A DNA stretch of 57,191 bases from Pseudomonas neuropathica (GTDB lineage: Bacteria > Pseudomonadota > Gammaproteobacteria > Pseudomonadales > Pseudomonadaceae): the NCBI RefSeq assembly GCF_015461835.1, contig NZ_JACOPX010000028.1:1-57191 (forward strand), read 5' to 3'. The position numbers were made by a program, and so were the translations under genes. Each line of letters begins with the position of its first letter. Position 1 is the stretch's first letter. A model generated the notes under the pieces. It searched no databases, had not been told where the DNA came from, and saw nothing but the letters and a program-made list of their open reading frames with translations. Positions 6,994 through 17,866 of this stretch are shown piece by piece.

Positions 6994-7189
6994 GATTCGT
7001 CCTTGTAGATTCAAATTCGCTGGAGAAGGTAACAGTTTCGTTGGGCGGAGGGTGCCTGGATCCATCACAGCAACGGCCAAAAAGTGCAGCTTGATGTGTC
7101 TTTGCTGATGAATGACTGCACCGCCTTGATACAACTTCACATTGGACATGTGGTCATACAGGCCTAGTGTTCAAAACAGGAGGTGACGT

Positions 7190-7678
7190 ATGAAACCAGT
7201 ACCCAATAGTTTCGAACGCAAAATCACGCTCAAGGCACCGCGTTCGCATGTCTGGCGTGCATTGGTCGATGCCGAGGCGTTTGGCCAGTGGTTTGGGGTG
7301 GCGCTGGAGGGCAGGCGTTTTATTGCCGGTGAATGGACGCAAGGGCAGGTCACGTATCCGGGTTATGAACACGTGTTGTGGAACGTGCTGATCGAGCGGG
7401 TCGAGCCGCAGCAGTTGTTTTCGTTTCGCTGGCATCCGTATGCGGTCAATCCGAAGATCGACTATTCACAGGAGCCGACTACGCTGGTCAGGTTCGAGCT
7501 GGAAGACTTCGAGAGCGGTACGTTGCTGAAAGTGTCCGAATCCGGCTTCGCGCACATTCCTGACATTCGCCAGAAAGAGGCGTATTACATGGACAGCCGT
7601 GGCTGGGAGGAGCAGTTGAGCCGGCTCGAACAGTTTCTTGCCGAGAGCGCCAAGGCCCGCGAGCGTGAGGGTGGCTGA
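7190..7678 (+). CDS. SRPBCC (AHSA1-like) domain protein
   Basis: A 162-residue START/Bet v1-like fold protein of the Aha1-C subgroup. The N-terminal FERKITLKAPRSHVWRALVDAEAFGQWFG is typical, with the hydrophobic pocket strands LFSFRWHPYA and TLVRFELEDFESGTLLKVSESGF following. AGGAGGT lies 6 bases before the ATG. In other genomes such genes often follow an ArsR regulator; none is present here. The protein probably binds a small hydrophobic ligand, but the ligand is unknown. Confidence 0.88.
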   Translation: MKPVPNSFERKITLKAPRSHVWRALVDAEAFGQWFGVALEGRRFIAGEWTQGQVTYPGYEHVLWNVLIERVEPQQLFSFRWHPYAVNPKIDYSQEPTTLVRFELEDFESGTLLKVSESGFAHIPDIRQKEAYYMDSRGWEEQLSRLEQFLAESAKAREREGG

Positions 7679-7824
7679 GATCTTCGAATCTTGCCTGAAC
7701 GACAGCGACAGCCGGCCATGTGCACGGTGGTGCTGGAAACAGGCCTCAGGGCAGCTGAAAGTCGCTTAGATCGTGGCTTCCATGCTTGCTGCCTGACACG
7801 GCTAGGGGTTTTCGGAAGGGTTGC
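7679..7824. other. Non-coding stretch upstream of the Rsm-like RNA
   Basis: No gene or structured element is recognised in these bases. A plus-strand frame at 7691-8029 covers this region but has no ribosome-binding site and runs through the RNA and its terminator. Confidence 0.5.
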
Positions 7825-7892
7825 TATGGCGAATGTCCTACACGCGCTGGTAGCTTTTACGACTATTGGCGATTGGATCCACCGCGTAATCT
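7825..7892 (+). promoter_or_regulatory. Putative GacA-type upstream site and -10 of the Rsm-like RNA
   Basis: TAATCT at 7887-7892 is a fair -10 placed about 7 bases before the predicted RNA start. Upstream, TATGGC-N6-CCTACA (7825-7842) is centred near -65. Its right half resembles the right half of the GacA box (TGTAAG-N6-CTTACA), but its left half is poor. No good -35 is present, as in activator-dependent promoters. The assignment is weak. Confidence 0.4.
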
Positions 7893-7898
7893 ACACAC

Positions 7899-8016
7899 AT
7901 CAACTGAGACACAGGGAGTGTTTCAGGATCAAGGATGATCGACCATTTGCAAGGATCGCTGCCGACAGGGAGTCGATAATGGTCTTGGGAAAAACCCGCT
8001 TCGGCGGGTTTTTTTT
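7899..8016 (+). ncRNA. RsmX/Y/Z-like small RNA (RsmA/RsmE-binding decoy)
   Basis: A predicted RNA of about 118 nt with GGA motifs shown in hairpin loops: GAGACAC-AGGGA-GTGTTTC (7906-7924), GATCA-AGGA-TGATC (7927-7940) and CGAC-AGGGA-GTCG (7963-7975). The last lies inside a longer stem GACCATT/AATGGTC (7941-7947 with 7978-7984). Further GGA motifs lie at 7952-7956 and 7986-7990. A terminator with ACCCGC-TTCG-GCGGGT and eight T closes it. RsmX, RsmY and RsmZ have this size and design and titrate the translational repressors RsmA and RsmE under GacS/GacA control. Which paralogue it is cannot be decided here. The 5' end is inferred from the -10. Confidence 0.83.
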
Positions 8017-8018
8017 CG
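7991..8018 (+). terminator. Strong terminator of the Rsm-like RNA
   Basis: AAAACCCGC-TTCG-GCGGGTTTT followed by further T bases (8009-8016). It is the 3' end of the small RNA. Confidence 0.93.
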
Positions 8019-8025
8019 CCTGTAT

Positions 8026-8108
8026 GTAGGAGCTGCCTCAGGCTGCGATCTTTTGACTTGGGCTTTTAAAAGCAAGATCAAAAGATCGCAGCCTGCGGCA
8101 GCTCCTAC
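8026..8108. repeat. Palindromic repeat, family GTAGGAGCTGCC...GGCAGCTCCTAC (copy 1 of 3)
   Basis: The two arms each carry GCTGCGATCTTTTGA or its complement and face each other around a short loop. Two more copies lie at 12176-12245 and 23093-23174. It separates the small RNA from the convergent acnA gene and may act as acnA's terminator. Confidence 0.9.
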
Positions 8109-8121
8109 TTCGGTTTGTGCG

Positions 8122-10863
<2,742 letters not shown>

Positions 10864-11085
10864 TACGATCACTCCTTTGAATCCGCACGGCTACGGATTG
10901 AGGGGACGAATAGAGCTTTAAACCTAGCCCTGTTTTAGGTAGCTGGCTAATAACTGGACTCTATGAGCGGAACCAAGGTTCCGACATCGGCTATCATGCG
11001 CCGGTTTTCGTGACAGGCTTTGCTTCAACGCAAGGTCTGAGCATCGCGCGGCGGCCGAATGATCGCCCGCTGCCCAGGAGTAAGA

Positions 11086-12159
11086 ATGAACACCCTATTC
11101 ATGCATTGCCGGCCAGGCTTCGAAGGCGAAGTCTGTTCGGAGATTTCCGAGCTCGCCGCGCAACTCAACGTGGCCGGCTACGCCAAGGCCAAAGCGGCCA
11201 CCGCCTGTGCCGAGTTTGTCTGCACCGAAGAAGACGGCGCCGAGCGCCTGATGCGCGGTCAGCGTTTCGCCGAATTGATCTTCCCGCGCCAATGGGCGCG
11301 CGGGGTTTTCATCGATTTGCCGGAAACCGACCGCATCAGCGTGATCCTCGCGCACATGGCCGAATTCCCGGTGTGCGGCAGCCTGTGGCTGGAAGTCGTC
11401 GACACCAACGACGGCAAGGAACTGTCGAATTTCTGCAAAAAATTCGAAGGCCCGCTGCGCAAGGCCCTGACCGGCGCCGGCAAACTGGTGGATGACGCCA
11501 GCAAACCGCGTCTGCTGCTGACCTTCAAGAGCGGTCGTGAAGTGTTTCTCGGCATGGCCGATGCCGGCAATTCGGCGATGTGGCCGATGGGCATTCCGCG
11601 CCTGAAGTTCCCGCGTGAAGCCCCGAGCCGTTCGACGCTGAAGCTGGAAGAGGCCTGGCACCACTTTATCCCGCGTGATCAGTGGGAAGATCGTCTGCAC
11701 AGCGACATGACCGGCGTTGATCTCGGCGCCGCGCCGGGCGGCTGGACCTGGCAACTGGTCAATCGCGGCATGCTGGTGACCGCGATCGACAACGGCCCGA
11801 TGGCTGAAAGTCTGATGGATACCGGACTGGTTCAGCATTTGATGGCAGACGGTTTCACCTTCAAGCCCAAGCAACCGGTGGACTGGATGGTCTGCGACAT
11901 CGTCGAGAAGCCGGCGCGCAATGCCGCCATGCTGGAAGAGTGGATCGGCGAAGGGCATTGCCGCGAGGCGGTGGTCAACCTGAAGTTGCCGATGAAGCAG
12001 CGTTACGCCGAAGTGAAGCGCTTGCTCGAACGCATTGCCGATGGTTTCAAGGCACGCGGGATCAAGGTCGATATCGGCTGCAAACAGCTGTATCACGACC
12101 GCGAAGAAGTGACCTGCCATTTGCGCCGTCACGACATCAAGAAAGCCAAATCCCGCTGA
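11086..12159 (+). CDS. rlmM: 23S rRNA (cytidine-2498-2'-O)-methyltransferase RlmM
   Basis: Uses S-adenosylmethionine to methylate the ribose of C2498 of 23S rRNA. The start at 11086 (MNTLFMHCRPGFEGEVCSEI) has AGGAG 6 bases upstream; the frame opens earlier at 11059 without support. It has 357 residues. The N-terminal THUMP-like part is followed by a Rossmann methyltransferase domain with the SAM motif GVDLGAAPGGWTWQL and the catalytic-site stretches MVCDIVEKP and NLKLPMKQRY. The length and motifs agree with the family. Confidence 0.96.
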   Translation: MNTLFMHCRPGFEGEVCSEISELAAQLNVAGYAKAKAATACAEFVCTEEDGAERLMRGQRFAELIFPRQWARGVFIDLPETDRISVILAHMAEFPVCGSLWLEVVDTNDGKELSNFCKKFEGPLRKALTGAGKLVDDASKPRLLLTFKSGREVFLGMADAGNSAMWPMGIPRLKFPREAPSRSTLKLEEAWHHFIPRDQWEDRLHSDMTGVDLGAAPGGWTWQLVNRGMLVTAIDNGPMAESLMDTGLVQHLMADGFTFKPKQPVDWMVCDIVEKPARNAAMLEEWIGEGHCREAVVNLKLPMKQRYAEVKRLLERIADGFKARGIKVDIGCKQLYHDREEVTCHLRRHDIKKAKSR

Positions 12160-12175
12160 CACAACACATAACCCT

Positions 12176-12245
12176 GTAGGAGCTGCCGCAGGCTGCGATC
12201 TTTTGATCTTGAAAAGCAAAGATCGCAGCCTTCGGCAGCTCCTAC
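12176..12245. repeat. Palindromic repeat, family GTAGGAGCTGCC...GGCAGCTCCTAC (copy 2 of 3)
   Basis: GTAGGAGCTGCCGCAGGCTG faces its near-perfect complement ending GGCAGCTCCTAC, around a short A-rich loop. It lies between rlmM and tusA and may end the rlmM transcript. Confidence 0.9.
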
Positions 12246-12322
12246 AGAGGGGGGGCGTAACGCCACAGATGACCGAATACCCGGCAATGCGCGACAATGC
12301 CGGCCAGTTTCAGGAGTGAATC

Positions 12323-12574
12323 ATGAGTGAAATGATCGATACCCCGGTCGACGGAACCCTCGACGCCACCGGTCTCAATTGCCCGGAGCCGGTGATGATG
12401 CTGCACCAGCACATTCGTGATCTGGTGCCCGGCGGCCTGCTCAAAGTGATCGCCACCGACCCGTCAACCAAGCGCGATATTCCCAAGTTCTGCGTGTTTC
12501 TCGACCATGAACTGGTGAGCCAGCACGAAGAGGCCGGTACTTATCTGTACTGGATCCGCAAGAAACACGCATAA
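12323..12574 (+). CDS. tusA: Sulfur carrier protein TusA
   Basis: Carries persulfide sulfur from cysteine desulfurase towards the thiolation of tRNA wobble uridine. It has 83 residues, and the reactive Cys20 sits in the signature LNCPEPVMMLH. It is followed by the two-layer sandwich elements GGLLKVIATDPSTKRDIPKF and the C-terminal GTYLYWIRKK. AGGAG lies 8 bases before the ATG. The length and CPxP-type motif are exact for TusA. Confidence 0.96.
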   Translation: MSEMIDTPVDGTLDATGLNCPEPVMMLHQHIRDLVPGGLLKVIATDPSTKRDIPKFCVFLDHELVSQHEEAGTYLYWIRKKHA

Positions 12575-12596
12575 CAGCAGCTACACATAAAACAAT

Positions 12597-12686
12597 TGTG
12601 GGAGCCAGCCTGCTGGCGATAGCGGTAGTCGATTCAACATTGATGTTGACTGACTGTCCGCTATCGCCAGCAGGCTGGCTCCCACA
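12597..12686. repeat. REP-like inverted pair between tusA and the MATE gene
   Basis: GGGAGCCAGCCTGCTGGCGA at 12600-12619 is repeated as its complement at 12662-12681, followed by ACATTTTTTT. The unit is a variant of the REP with CCAGCCTGCTGG in place of CGAGCCTGCTCG. It lies between two convergent genes and can end both transcripts. Confidence 0.92.
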
Positions 12687-12710
12687 TTTTTTTGTCCCGC
12701 TTTAAAGGTT

Positions 12711-14120
12711 TTAGCCCGCCGAGCGACTGATCCGAATACGCTTGCGGGCACTGCGCGTCAGGCGAATCGACAGCATCAACGCCGCACAGCTCAAGCCCAC
12801 GATCAAACCCTGCCACAAACCGCTTGGGCCACGTGGCTCGCCGAGCCAGTCGGTCAGACCAAGGGCGTAACCCACCGGCAAACCAATGCCCCAGTAGGCG
12901 AACAGGGTCAGGATCATGGTCACGCGCGTGTCCTGATAGCCACGCAGCGCGCCGGCGGCGGTGACCTGGATCGCGTCGGAAAACTGGAACAGCGCCGAAT
13001 ACACAATCAGCATCGCCGCGATGTGAATCACCGTCGGGTCAGCGGTGTAGATTGCCGCAATCGGCTCGCGCAGCAACAGCATCATGCTCGCCGACAGGCA
13101 GGCGTACGCCAGCGCGGTACCCATGCCGACGCCAGCGGCAAAGCGTGCTTCACGTGGTTCTTCGCGGCCCAGTGCCTGACCGACGCGCACGGTCACCGCC
13201 ATACCCAACGAGTAGGGAATCATGAACACCAGCGAACTGACGTTGAGGGCAATCTGGTGCCCGGCCACCACGGTGGCGCCAAGACTGCCGATCAGCAGGG
13301 CGATCACGGCGAAAATGCTCGACTCGGCAAACACGGCGATACCGATTGGCAGACCAATCGCCAGAAGACGCTTGATCACTGTCCATTGTGGCCAGTCGAA
13401 ACGGCTGAAGATTTCGCTCGAACGATAGGCCGGTGCCCAGCGCTCATAACCGGCCAGACCCAGCGCCATCACCCACATCACGATGGCCGTGGCCCAACCG
13501 CAACCGACGCCGCCCATCGCCGGCACACCGAAATGGCCATAGATGAAGATGTAGTTCAGTGGAATGTTCAGCGCCAGACCGCACAGGCCCAACACCATCG
13601 CCGGGCGGGTACGGCCGATGCCGTCACTGGTGCAGCGCAGTACGTGATAGAACGCTACTGCCGGCAGACCACTGGCGATGCCGTGCAGGTATTGCATGCA
13701 CGGGCCGATCAGCTCGGGATCGACCTTCATCAGGTGCAGCACCGGCTCGGCGGCCACCAGCATGGCGGTGGCGATCAGTCCGACCACCAGCGCCAGCCAC
13801 AACGCCTGACGGACGATAGGGCCGATTTCGCTGTGGGTACCGGCGCCGAAGCGCTGAGCGACTTTCGGCGTGGTCGCCAGCAGGGTGCCGGTCATCAGCA
13901 GGAACACCGGCACCCAGATGGAGTTGCCCAGCGCCACCGCCGCCAGATCCTTTGGCCCGACGCGGCCAGCCATCACCGCGTCGACGAAGCCCATGGCCGT
14001 AGTCGCCAGTTGCGCGATGATGATCGGCAATGCCAGGGCGAGCAGGTTCTTGAACTCCAGGCGAATCCGCGCGGGGCGAGTGAGGGAGACGGCGACAGGT
14101 TGATCAGTTACAGAATTCAC
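12711..14120 (-). CDS. pmpM: MATE family multidrug efflux pump (PmpM/NorM type)
   Basis: Inner-membrane cation-coupled antiporter that exports fluoroquinolones, dyes and cationic drugs in P. aeruginosa (PmpM). It has about 469 residues and twelve hydrophobic segments in two six-helix halves. Family signatures include LALPIIIAQLATTAMGFVDA, VMAGRVGPKDLAAVALGNSI, LPIGIAVFAESSIF and VAGHQIALNVSSLVFMIPYS. I take the GTG at 14120 (MNSVTDQP) as start since PmpM proteins begin MNS; an in-frame GTG at 14135 adds five residues. Neither has a strong Shine-Dalgarno. It is convergent with tusA and divergent from pdxB. Confidence 0.92.
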   Translation of the reverse strand: MNSVTDQPVAVSLTRPARIRLEFKNLLALALPIIIAQLATTAMGFVDAVMAGRVGPKDLAAVALGNSIWVPVFLLMTGTLLATTPKVAQRFGAGTHSEIGPIVRQALWLALVVGLIATAMLVAAEPVLHLMKVDPELIGPCMQYLHGIASGLPAVAFYHVLRCTSDGIGRTRPAMVLGLCGLALNIPLNYIFIYGHFGVPAMGGVGCGWATAIVMWVMALGLAGYERWAPAYRSSEIFSRFDWPQWTVIKRLLAIGLPIGIAVFAESSIFAVIALLIGSLGATVVAGHQIALNVSSLVFMIPYSLGMAVTVRVGQALGREEPREARFAAGVGMGTALAYACLSASMMLLLREPIAAIYTADPTVIHIAAMLIVYSALFQFSDAIQVTAAGALRGYQDTRVTMILTLFAYWGIGLPVGYALGLTDWLGEPRGPSGLWQGLIVGLSCAALMLSIRLTRSARKRIRISRSAG

Positions 14121-14279
14121 GGGAAAAACGTCCACAGGTGTTGATGCGCAAGGCGCCGCATTCTACGCCGCTGACGCCTTGGTCAGGAAAAATCCTCTGT
14201 TGCGGATTTGTAAGCGCAAAGCCCGCTGGCCCAGCGACCGATCTGCACCTAAACTGCCGATCCGCCTAAGGAGCCCGCC

Positions 14280-15422
14280 ATGCTGATTGTTGCCGACGAA
14301 AATATCCCGCTGCTCGATGCCTTTTTTGCCGGTTTCGGCGAGATCCGCCGGGTGCCGGGCCGTTCCATCGACCGTGCGACGGTCGCGCAGGCCGATGTGT
14401 TACTCGTGCGCTCGGTGACCAACGTCAACCGCACGTTGCTTGAGGGCAGCAAGGTGCGCTTTGTCGGCACCTGCACGATCGGCACCGATCATCTGGATCT
14501 CGACTACTTCAATGAGGCCGGCATCACCTGGTCGAGTGCACCCGGCTGCAATGCCCGAGGCGTGGTCGATTATGTGCTGGGCAGTCTGATGACCCTCGCC
14601 GAAATCGAAGGTGTCGATCTCACTCAGCGGACTTATGGTGTCGTCGGCGCCGGTGAGGTGGGAGGGCGTCTGATCAAGGTTCTGAAAGGGTTGGGCTGGA
14701 ACGTCAAAGTCTGCGATCCGCCGCGTCAGTCTGCCGAGGGCGGCGATTACGTGAGCCTTGAGCAAATCATTGAGCAGTGTGACGTAATCAGTCTGCACAC
14801 ACCGCTGACACGCAGCGGCGTTGGTGCGACCTGGCATCTGTTCGATCAGCAGCGTCTGCAGCAGCTCAAGCCCGGTGCATGGCTGATCAACGCGGCGCGT
14901 GGTCCGGTGGTGGATAACGCCGCGCTGCGCGAAGTGCTGCTGGAGCGTGAAGACCTGCAAGCCGTTCTCGATGTCTGGGAGGCCGAGCCTGAGGTTGATG
15001 TTGCATTGGCCGAGCTTTGCGTACTCGCCACTCCGCACATTGCCGGTTACAGCCTTGATGGCAAACAGCGCGGAACGGCTCAGATCTATCAGGCTTACTG
15101 CCAATTCATCGGCCAGCCAGCCAGCATTCAACTCAGTGAGCTGCTGCCGGCGCCGTGGTTGTCGCAAGTGACCTTGCATGGCGACAGCGAGCCGGCCTGG
15201 GCGCTGGCGATGTTGTGCCGAGGCGTGTACGACCCGCGCCGTGATGATGCGGATTTTCGCCGCAGCCTTGTAGGTAATGTCGGCGAGCAGCGGGCGGCGT
15301 TCGATGTGTTGCGTAAACAGTATCCGGTGCGGCGCGAGATTGAAGGGCTAAAGGTGCGGATTGAAGGGGATTCGCCGGCGTTGGCGAAGATCGTCGCGGC
15401 GCTGGGGGCGGTGACGGTCTAG
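14280..15422 (+). CDS. pdxB: 4-phosphoerythronate dehydrogenase
   Basis: Second step of the DXP-dependent pyridoxal phosphate pathway: oxidises 4-phosphoerythronate to 3-hydroxy-2-oxo-4-phosphobutanoate. It has 380 residues of the D-2-hydroxyacid dehydrogenase family. The N-terminal MLIVADENIPLLDAFFAGFG is diagnostic of PdxB. The NAD site is GVVGAGEVGGRLIKVL. The catalytic Arg-Glu-His set lies in NAARGPVVDNAAL, LDVWEAEP and TPHIAGYSLDGK. A C-terminal PdxB dimerisation domain of about 85 residues completes the usual length. AAGGAG lies 7 bases before the ATG. Confidence 0.97.
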   Translation: MLIVADENIPLLDAFFAGFGEIRRVPGRSIDRATVAQADVLLVRSVTNVNRTLLEGSKVRFVGTCTIGTDHLDLDYFNEAGITWSSAPGCNARGVVDYVLGSLMTLAEIEGVDLTQRTYGVVGAGEVGGRLIKVLKGLGWNVKVCDPPRQSAEGGDYVSLEQIIEQCDVISLHTPLTRSGVGATWHLFDQQRLQQLKPGAWLINAARGPVVDNAALREVLLEREDLQAVLDVWEAEPEVDVALAELCVLATPHIAGYSLDGKQRGTAQIYQAYCQFIGQPASIQLSELLPAPWLSQVTLHGDSEPAWALAMLCRGVYDPRRDDADFRRSLVGNVGEQRAAFDVLRKQYPVRREIEGLKVRIEGDSPALAKIVAALGAVTV

Positions 15423-15435
15423 AAACCGGGTCGGC

Positions 15436-15512
15436 CCTTTCGCGAGCAGGCTCGCTCCCACATGGATCTCGCACTCACTGACGATCTCCTGTGTGCGAGC
15501 CTGCTCGCGAAG
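15436..15512. repeat. REP pair (CGCGAGCAGGCTCGCTCCCA...)
   Basis: A left unit TTCGCGAGCAGGCTCGCTCC (15439-15458) faces GTGCGAGCCTGCTCGCGAAG (15493-15512). The right unit lacks the three bases GGA present in other copies. The left unit contains an intact version of the target used by the IS110 element (15449-15461). Confidence 0.92.
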
Positions 15513-15542
15513 GTCTCACCACAAATGGCGGATTTACAGACA

Positions 15543-15570
15543 GAAAAAACCCGGCCAAAGGGGCCGGGTC
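15543..15570 (-). terminator. Terminator of the PA1571-like small gene
   Basis: On the minus strand CCCGGCCC-CTTT-GGCCGGG is followed by six T. It ends the small gene that stops at 15589. Confidence 0.9.
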
Positions 15571-15588
15571 AGGAAGACGGTGGCTATA

Positions 15589-15768
15589 TCACTTTTGTTT
15601 GGCAGGCTTGACCAATCGCTTGTCCAGTTCGCGGCACGCGTCCTGGATCATGTCTTCGGTGATCGGTACTTCACGCCCATCCTTATCGATAATCGAGCAA
15701 CCCAGAGGTTGGCCGGGCTTGGTGCGGATCACTTCAATCTTGTCATCGCTGCTGTGTTGCAAGGACAT
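15589..15768 (-). CDS. Small conserved Pseudomonas protein (PA1571-like), unknown function
   Basis: A 59-residue acidic/basic mixed protein starting at 15768 (MSLQHSSDDKIEVIRTKPGQ) with GAGGAGA 8 bases upstream and its own terminator downstream. It has no signal peptide or membrane segment. The centre PLGCSIIDKDGREVPITEDM looks like one beta-hairpin, followed by a helix DACRELDKRLV. I believe it belongs to the PA1571 family of small pseudomonad proteins, but this rests on memory. The open frame extends to 15891 without support. Confidence 0.8.
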   Translation of the reverse strand: MSLQHSSDDKIEVIRTKPGQPLGCSIIDKDGREVPITEDMIQDACRELDKRLVKPAKQK

Positions 15769-16024
15769 GGCCTGTCTCCTCATCAGGTTGTTTACCCAGA
15801 TTAAAACCGCCACGTGACCAGGCTGTGACAGCGCCTTTCGATCCGTCATGAGTGGCCATTCCAGTCCAACAGAAATGACCGTTCGTCTCAACCTTGACGT
15901 TAGACCGATAGCAACTATGGCCTAGTCTTTGGGGGCATATTTAACCTGACTCATTGTGATTTACAGAGTTCCACCCCAAAGAAGGTTTACGCTAGCCCTT
16001 TCATCAACACGGATGTACACCTGA

Positions 16025-17809
16025 ATGACCCCAAAGCTTTCTTCACGACACCGTCGCGCGCTGCGTCTGACCAGTCGATTTCTGGCCCCTTACCGCTGGC
16101 AGGTCATCGCTGCGCTGCTGGCGTTGATCGTTACGGCCGCCGTCACGTTGTCGATGGGGCAGGGGATCAAACTGTTGGTCGACCGGGGCTTCATGACTCA
16201 GTCGCCGCACCAGCTTAATCAGAGCATCGGCATCTTCATGTTGATGGTGCTGGGTCTGGCGGTCGGTACGTTCGCGCGGTTTTACTGGGTGTCGTGGATC
16301 GGCGAGCGTTGCGTGGCCGATATTCGCCGCGAGGTGTTCAACCACCTGGTCTATCTGCATCCCGGCTTCTACGAGAACAACCGCAGTTCGGAGATCCAGT
16401 CGCGGCTGACCGCCGACACGACGCTGTTGCAATCGGTGATCGGCTCGTCGTTGTCGATGTTCCTGCGCAACCTGTTGATGGTGATTGGCGGTGTCATCCT
16501 GCTGTTTGTCACCAATGCCAAACTCACCAGCATTGTGGTGATTGCCTTGCCGTTCGTGGTTGCGCCAATCCTGATTTTCGGCCGGCGCGTGCGCAATCTG
16601 TCGCGGCTGAGCCAGGACCGGGTCGCCGATATCGGCAGCTATGTGTCGGAAACCCTCGGCCAGATCAAAACCGTGCAGGCCTACAACCACCAGGTCCAGG
16701 ATGAGCGGCGTTTCGCGACGACGGTCGAGGACGCGTTCGACACCGCGCGCAAACGCATCTTTCAGCGTTCGTGGATGATCACCCTGGTGATCGTGCTGGT
16801 GCTCGGCGCCGTGGCAGTGATGTTGTGGGTCGGAGGCATGGACGTGATCGCCGGGCGCATCACCGGGGGCGAACTGGCGGCGTTTGTCTTTTACAGCCTG
16901 ATCGTCGGCAGTGCGATTGGCACGTTGAGTGAGGTGATCGGCGAACTGCAGCGCGCGGCGGGTGCCGCCGAACGTATCGCTGAACTGCTGGGTTCGGAAA
17001 ACATCATCCAGCCGCCCGTCACCGGGCTGGTGACCTTGCCGGAGCGCGTGCGGGGCGAATTGCAATTGCAGGACGTGCGCTTTTCCTACCCTTCGCGTCC
17101 GGAAAGCTACGCCGTCAACGGTTTGAATCTGACCATTCGGGCTGGCGAGACGCTGGCGCTGGTGGGGCCGTCCGGTGCGGGCAAGTCCACCGTGTACGAC
17201 TTGCTGTTGCGTTTTTATGATCCGCTGGAAGGGCAGATCCTGATTGATGGCGTACCGTTGACCAGCCTCGATCCGCTGGACCTGCGCCGTCACTTCGCTC
17301 TGGTATCACAGTCGCCAGCGCTGTTCTTTGGCAGCGTTGAAGAGAATATTCGTTACGGCAATCCCGGGGCGACGCTGGAGCAGGTCAAGGACGCTGCGAA
17401 AATTGCTCATGCCCACGACTTCATCGAGAAAATGCCCAACGGTTACCAGACCCACCTCGGCGATGGTGGCCTCGGCCTGTCCGGCGGCCAACGTCAGCGC
17501 TTGGCGATCGCCCGGGCGTTGCTGGTCGACGCACCGATCCTGCTGCTGGACGAAGCCACCAGCGCCCTTGATGCGCAGAGCGAACATCTGATTCAGGAAG
17601 CCCTGCCGAGCCTGATGCAAAACCGCACCACGCTGGTGATCGCGCATCGACTGGCCACGGTGAAAAACGCTGACCGGATTGCGGTAATGGATCAGGGCAA
17701 ACTTGTGGCCATTGGCACCCATCAGGAACTGATTGCCAGCAATCCGCTGTATGCGCGGTTGGCGGCGTTGCAGTTTAATGATGGAAAAGTAACGGTTGAT
17801 CAAGTCTGA
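16025..17809 (+). CDS. MsbA-like ABC transporter (permease-ATPase fusion)
   Basis: Homodimeric half-transporter, 594 residues, probably exporting a lipid or amphiphile across the inner membrane. The N-terminal part has about six membrane helices (first near VIAALLALIVTAAVTLSMG). The C-terminal ATPase domain has Walker A GPSGAGKST, Q-loop ALVSQSPALFFGSV, signature LGLSGGQRQR, Walker B ILLLDEATSALD and the switch His in VIAHRL. MsbA itself is usually beside lpxK, which is absent here, so this is one of the other members of the family and the substrate is unknown. It reads towards the Fic gene with a gap of 57 bases. Confidence 0.93.
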   Translation: MTPKLSSRHRRALRLTSRFLAPYRWQVIAALLALIVTAAVTLSMGQGIKLLVDRGFMTQSPHQLNQSIGIFMLMVLGLAVGTFARFYWVSWIGERCVADIRREVFNHLVYLHPGFYENNRSSEIQSRLTADTTLLQSVIGSSLSMFLRNLLMVIGGVILLFVTNAKLTSIVVIALPFVVAPILIFGRRVRNLSRLSQDRVADIGSYVSETLGQIKTVQAYNHQVQDERRFATTVEDAFDTARKRIFQRSWMITLVIVLVLGAVAVMLWVGGMDVIAGRITGGELAAFVFYSLIVGSAIGTLSEVIGELQRAAGAAERIAELLGSENIIQPPVTGLVTLPERVRGELQLQDVRFSYPSRPESYAVNGLNLTIRAGETLALVGPSGAGKSTVYDLLLRFYDPLEGQILIDGVPLTSLDPLDLRRHFALVSQSPALFFGSVEENIRYGNPGATLEQVKDAAKIAHAHDFIEKMPNGYQTHLGDGGLGLSGGQRQRLAIARALLVDAPILLLDEATSALDAQSEHLIQEALPSLMQNRTTLVIAHRLATVKNADRIAVMDQGKLVAIGTHQELIASNPLYARLAALQFNDGKVTVDQV

Positions 17810-17866
17810 TGGACACTGCTCGTATCGGGCATTATGGCGACCTGTTTGGAATGCCTGGATGAGGAC

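Noticed and set aside
7691..8029. A 112-codon frame downstream of the SRPBCC gene
   Set aside because: It has no ribosome-binding site and runs through the structured RNA and its terminator, which explain the bases better.
16025..17809. Assigning the ABC exporter as MsbA itself
   Set aside because: The domain plan fits, but lpxK and the other usual neighbours are absent, so only MsbA-like is supported.
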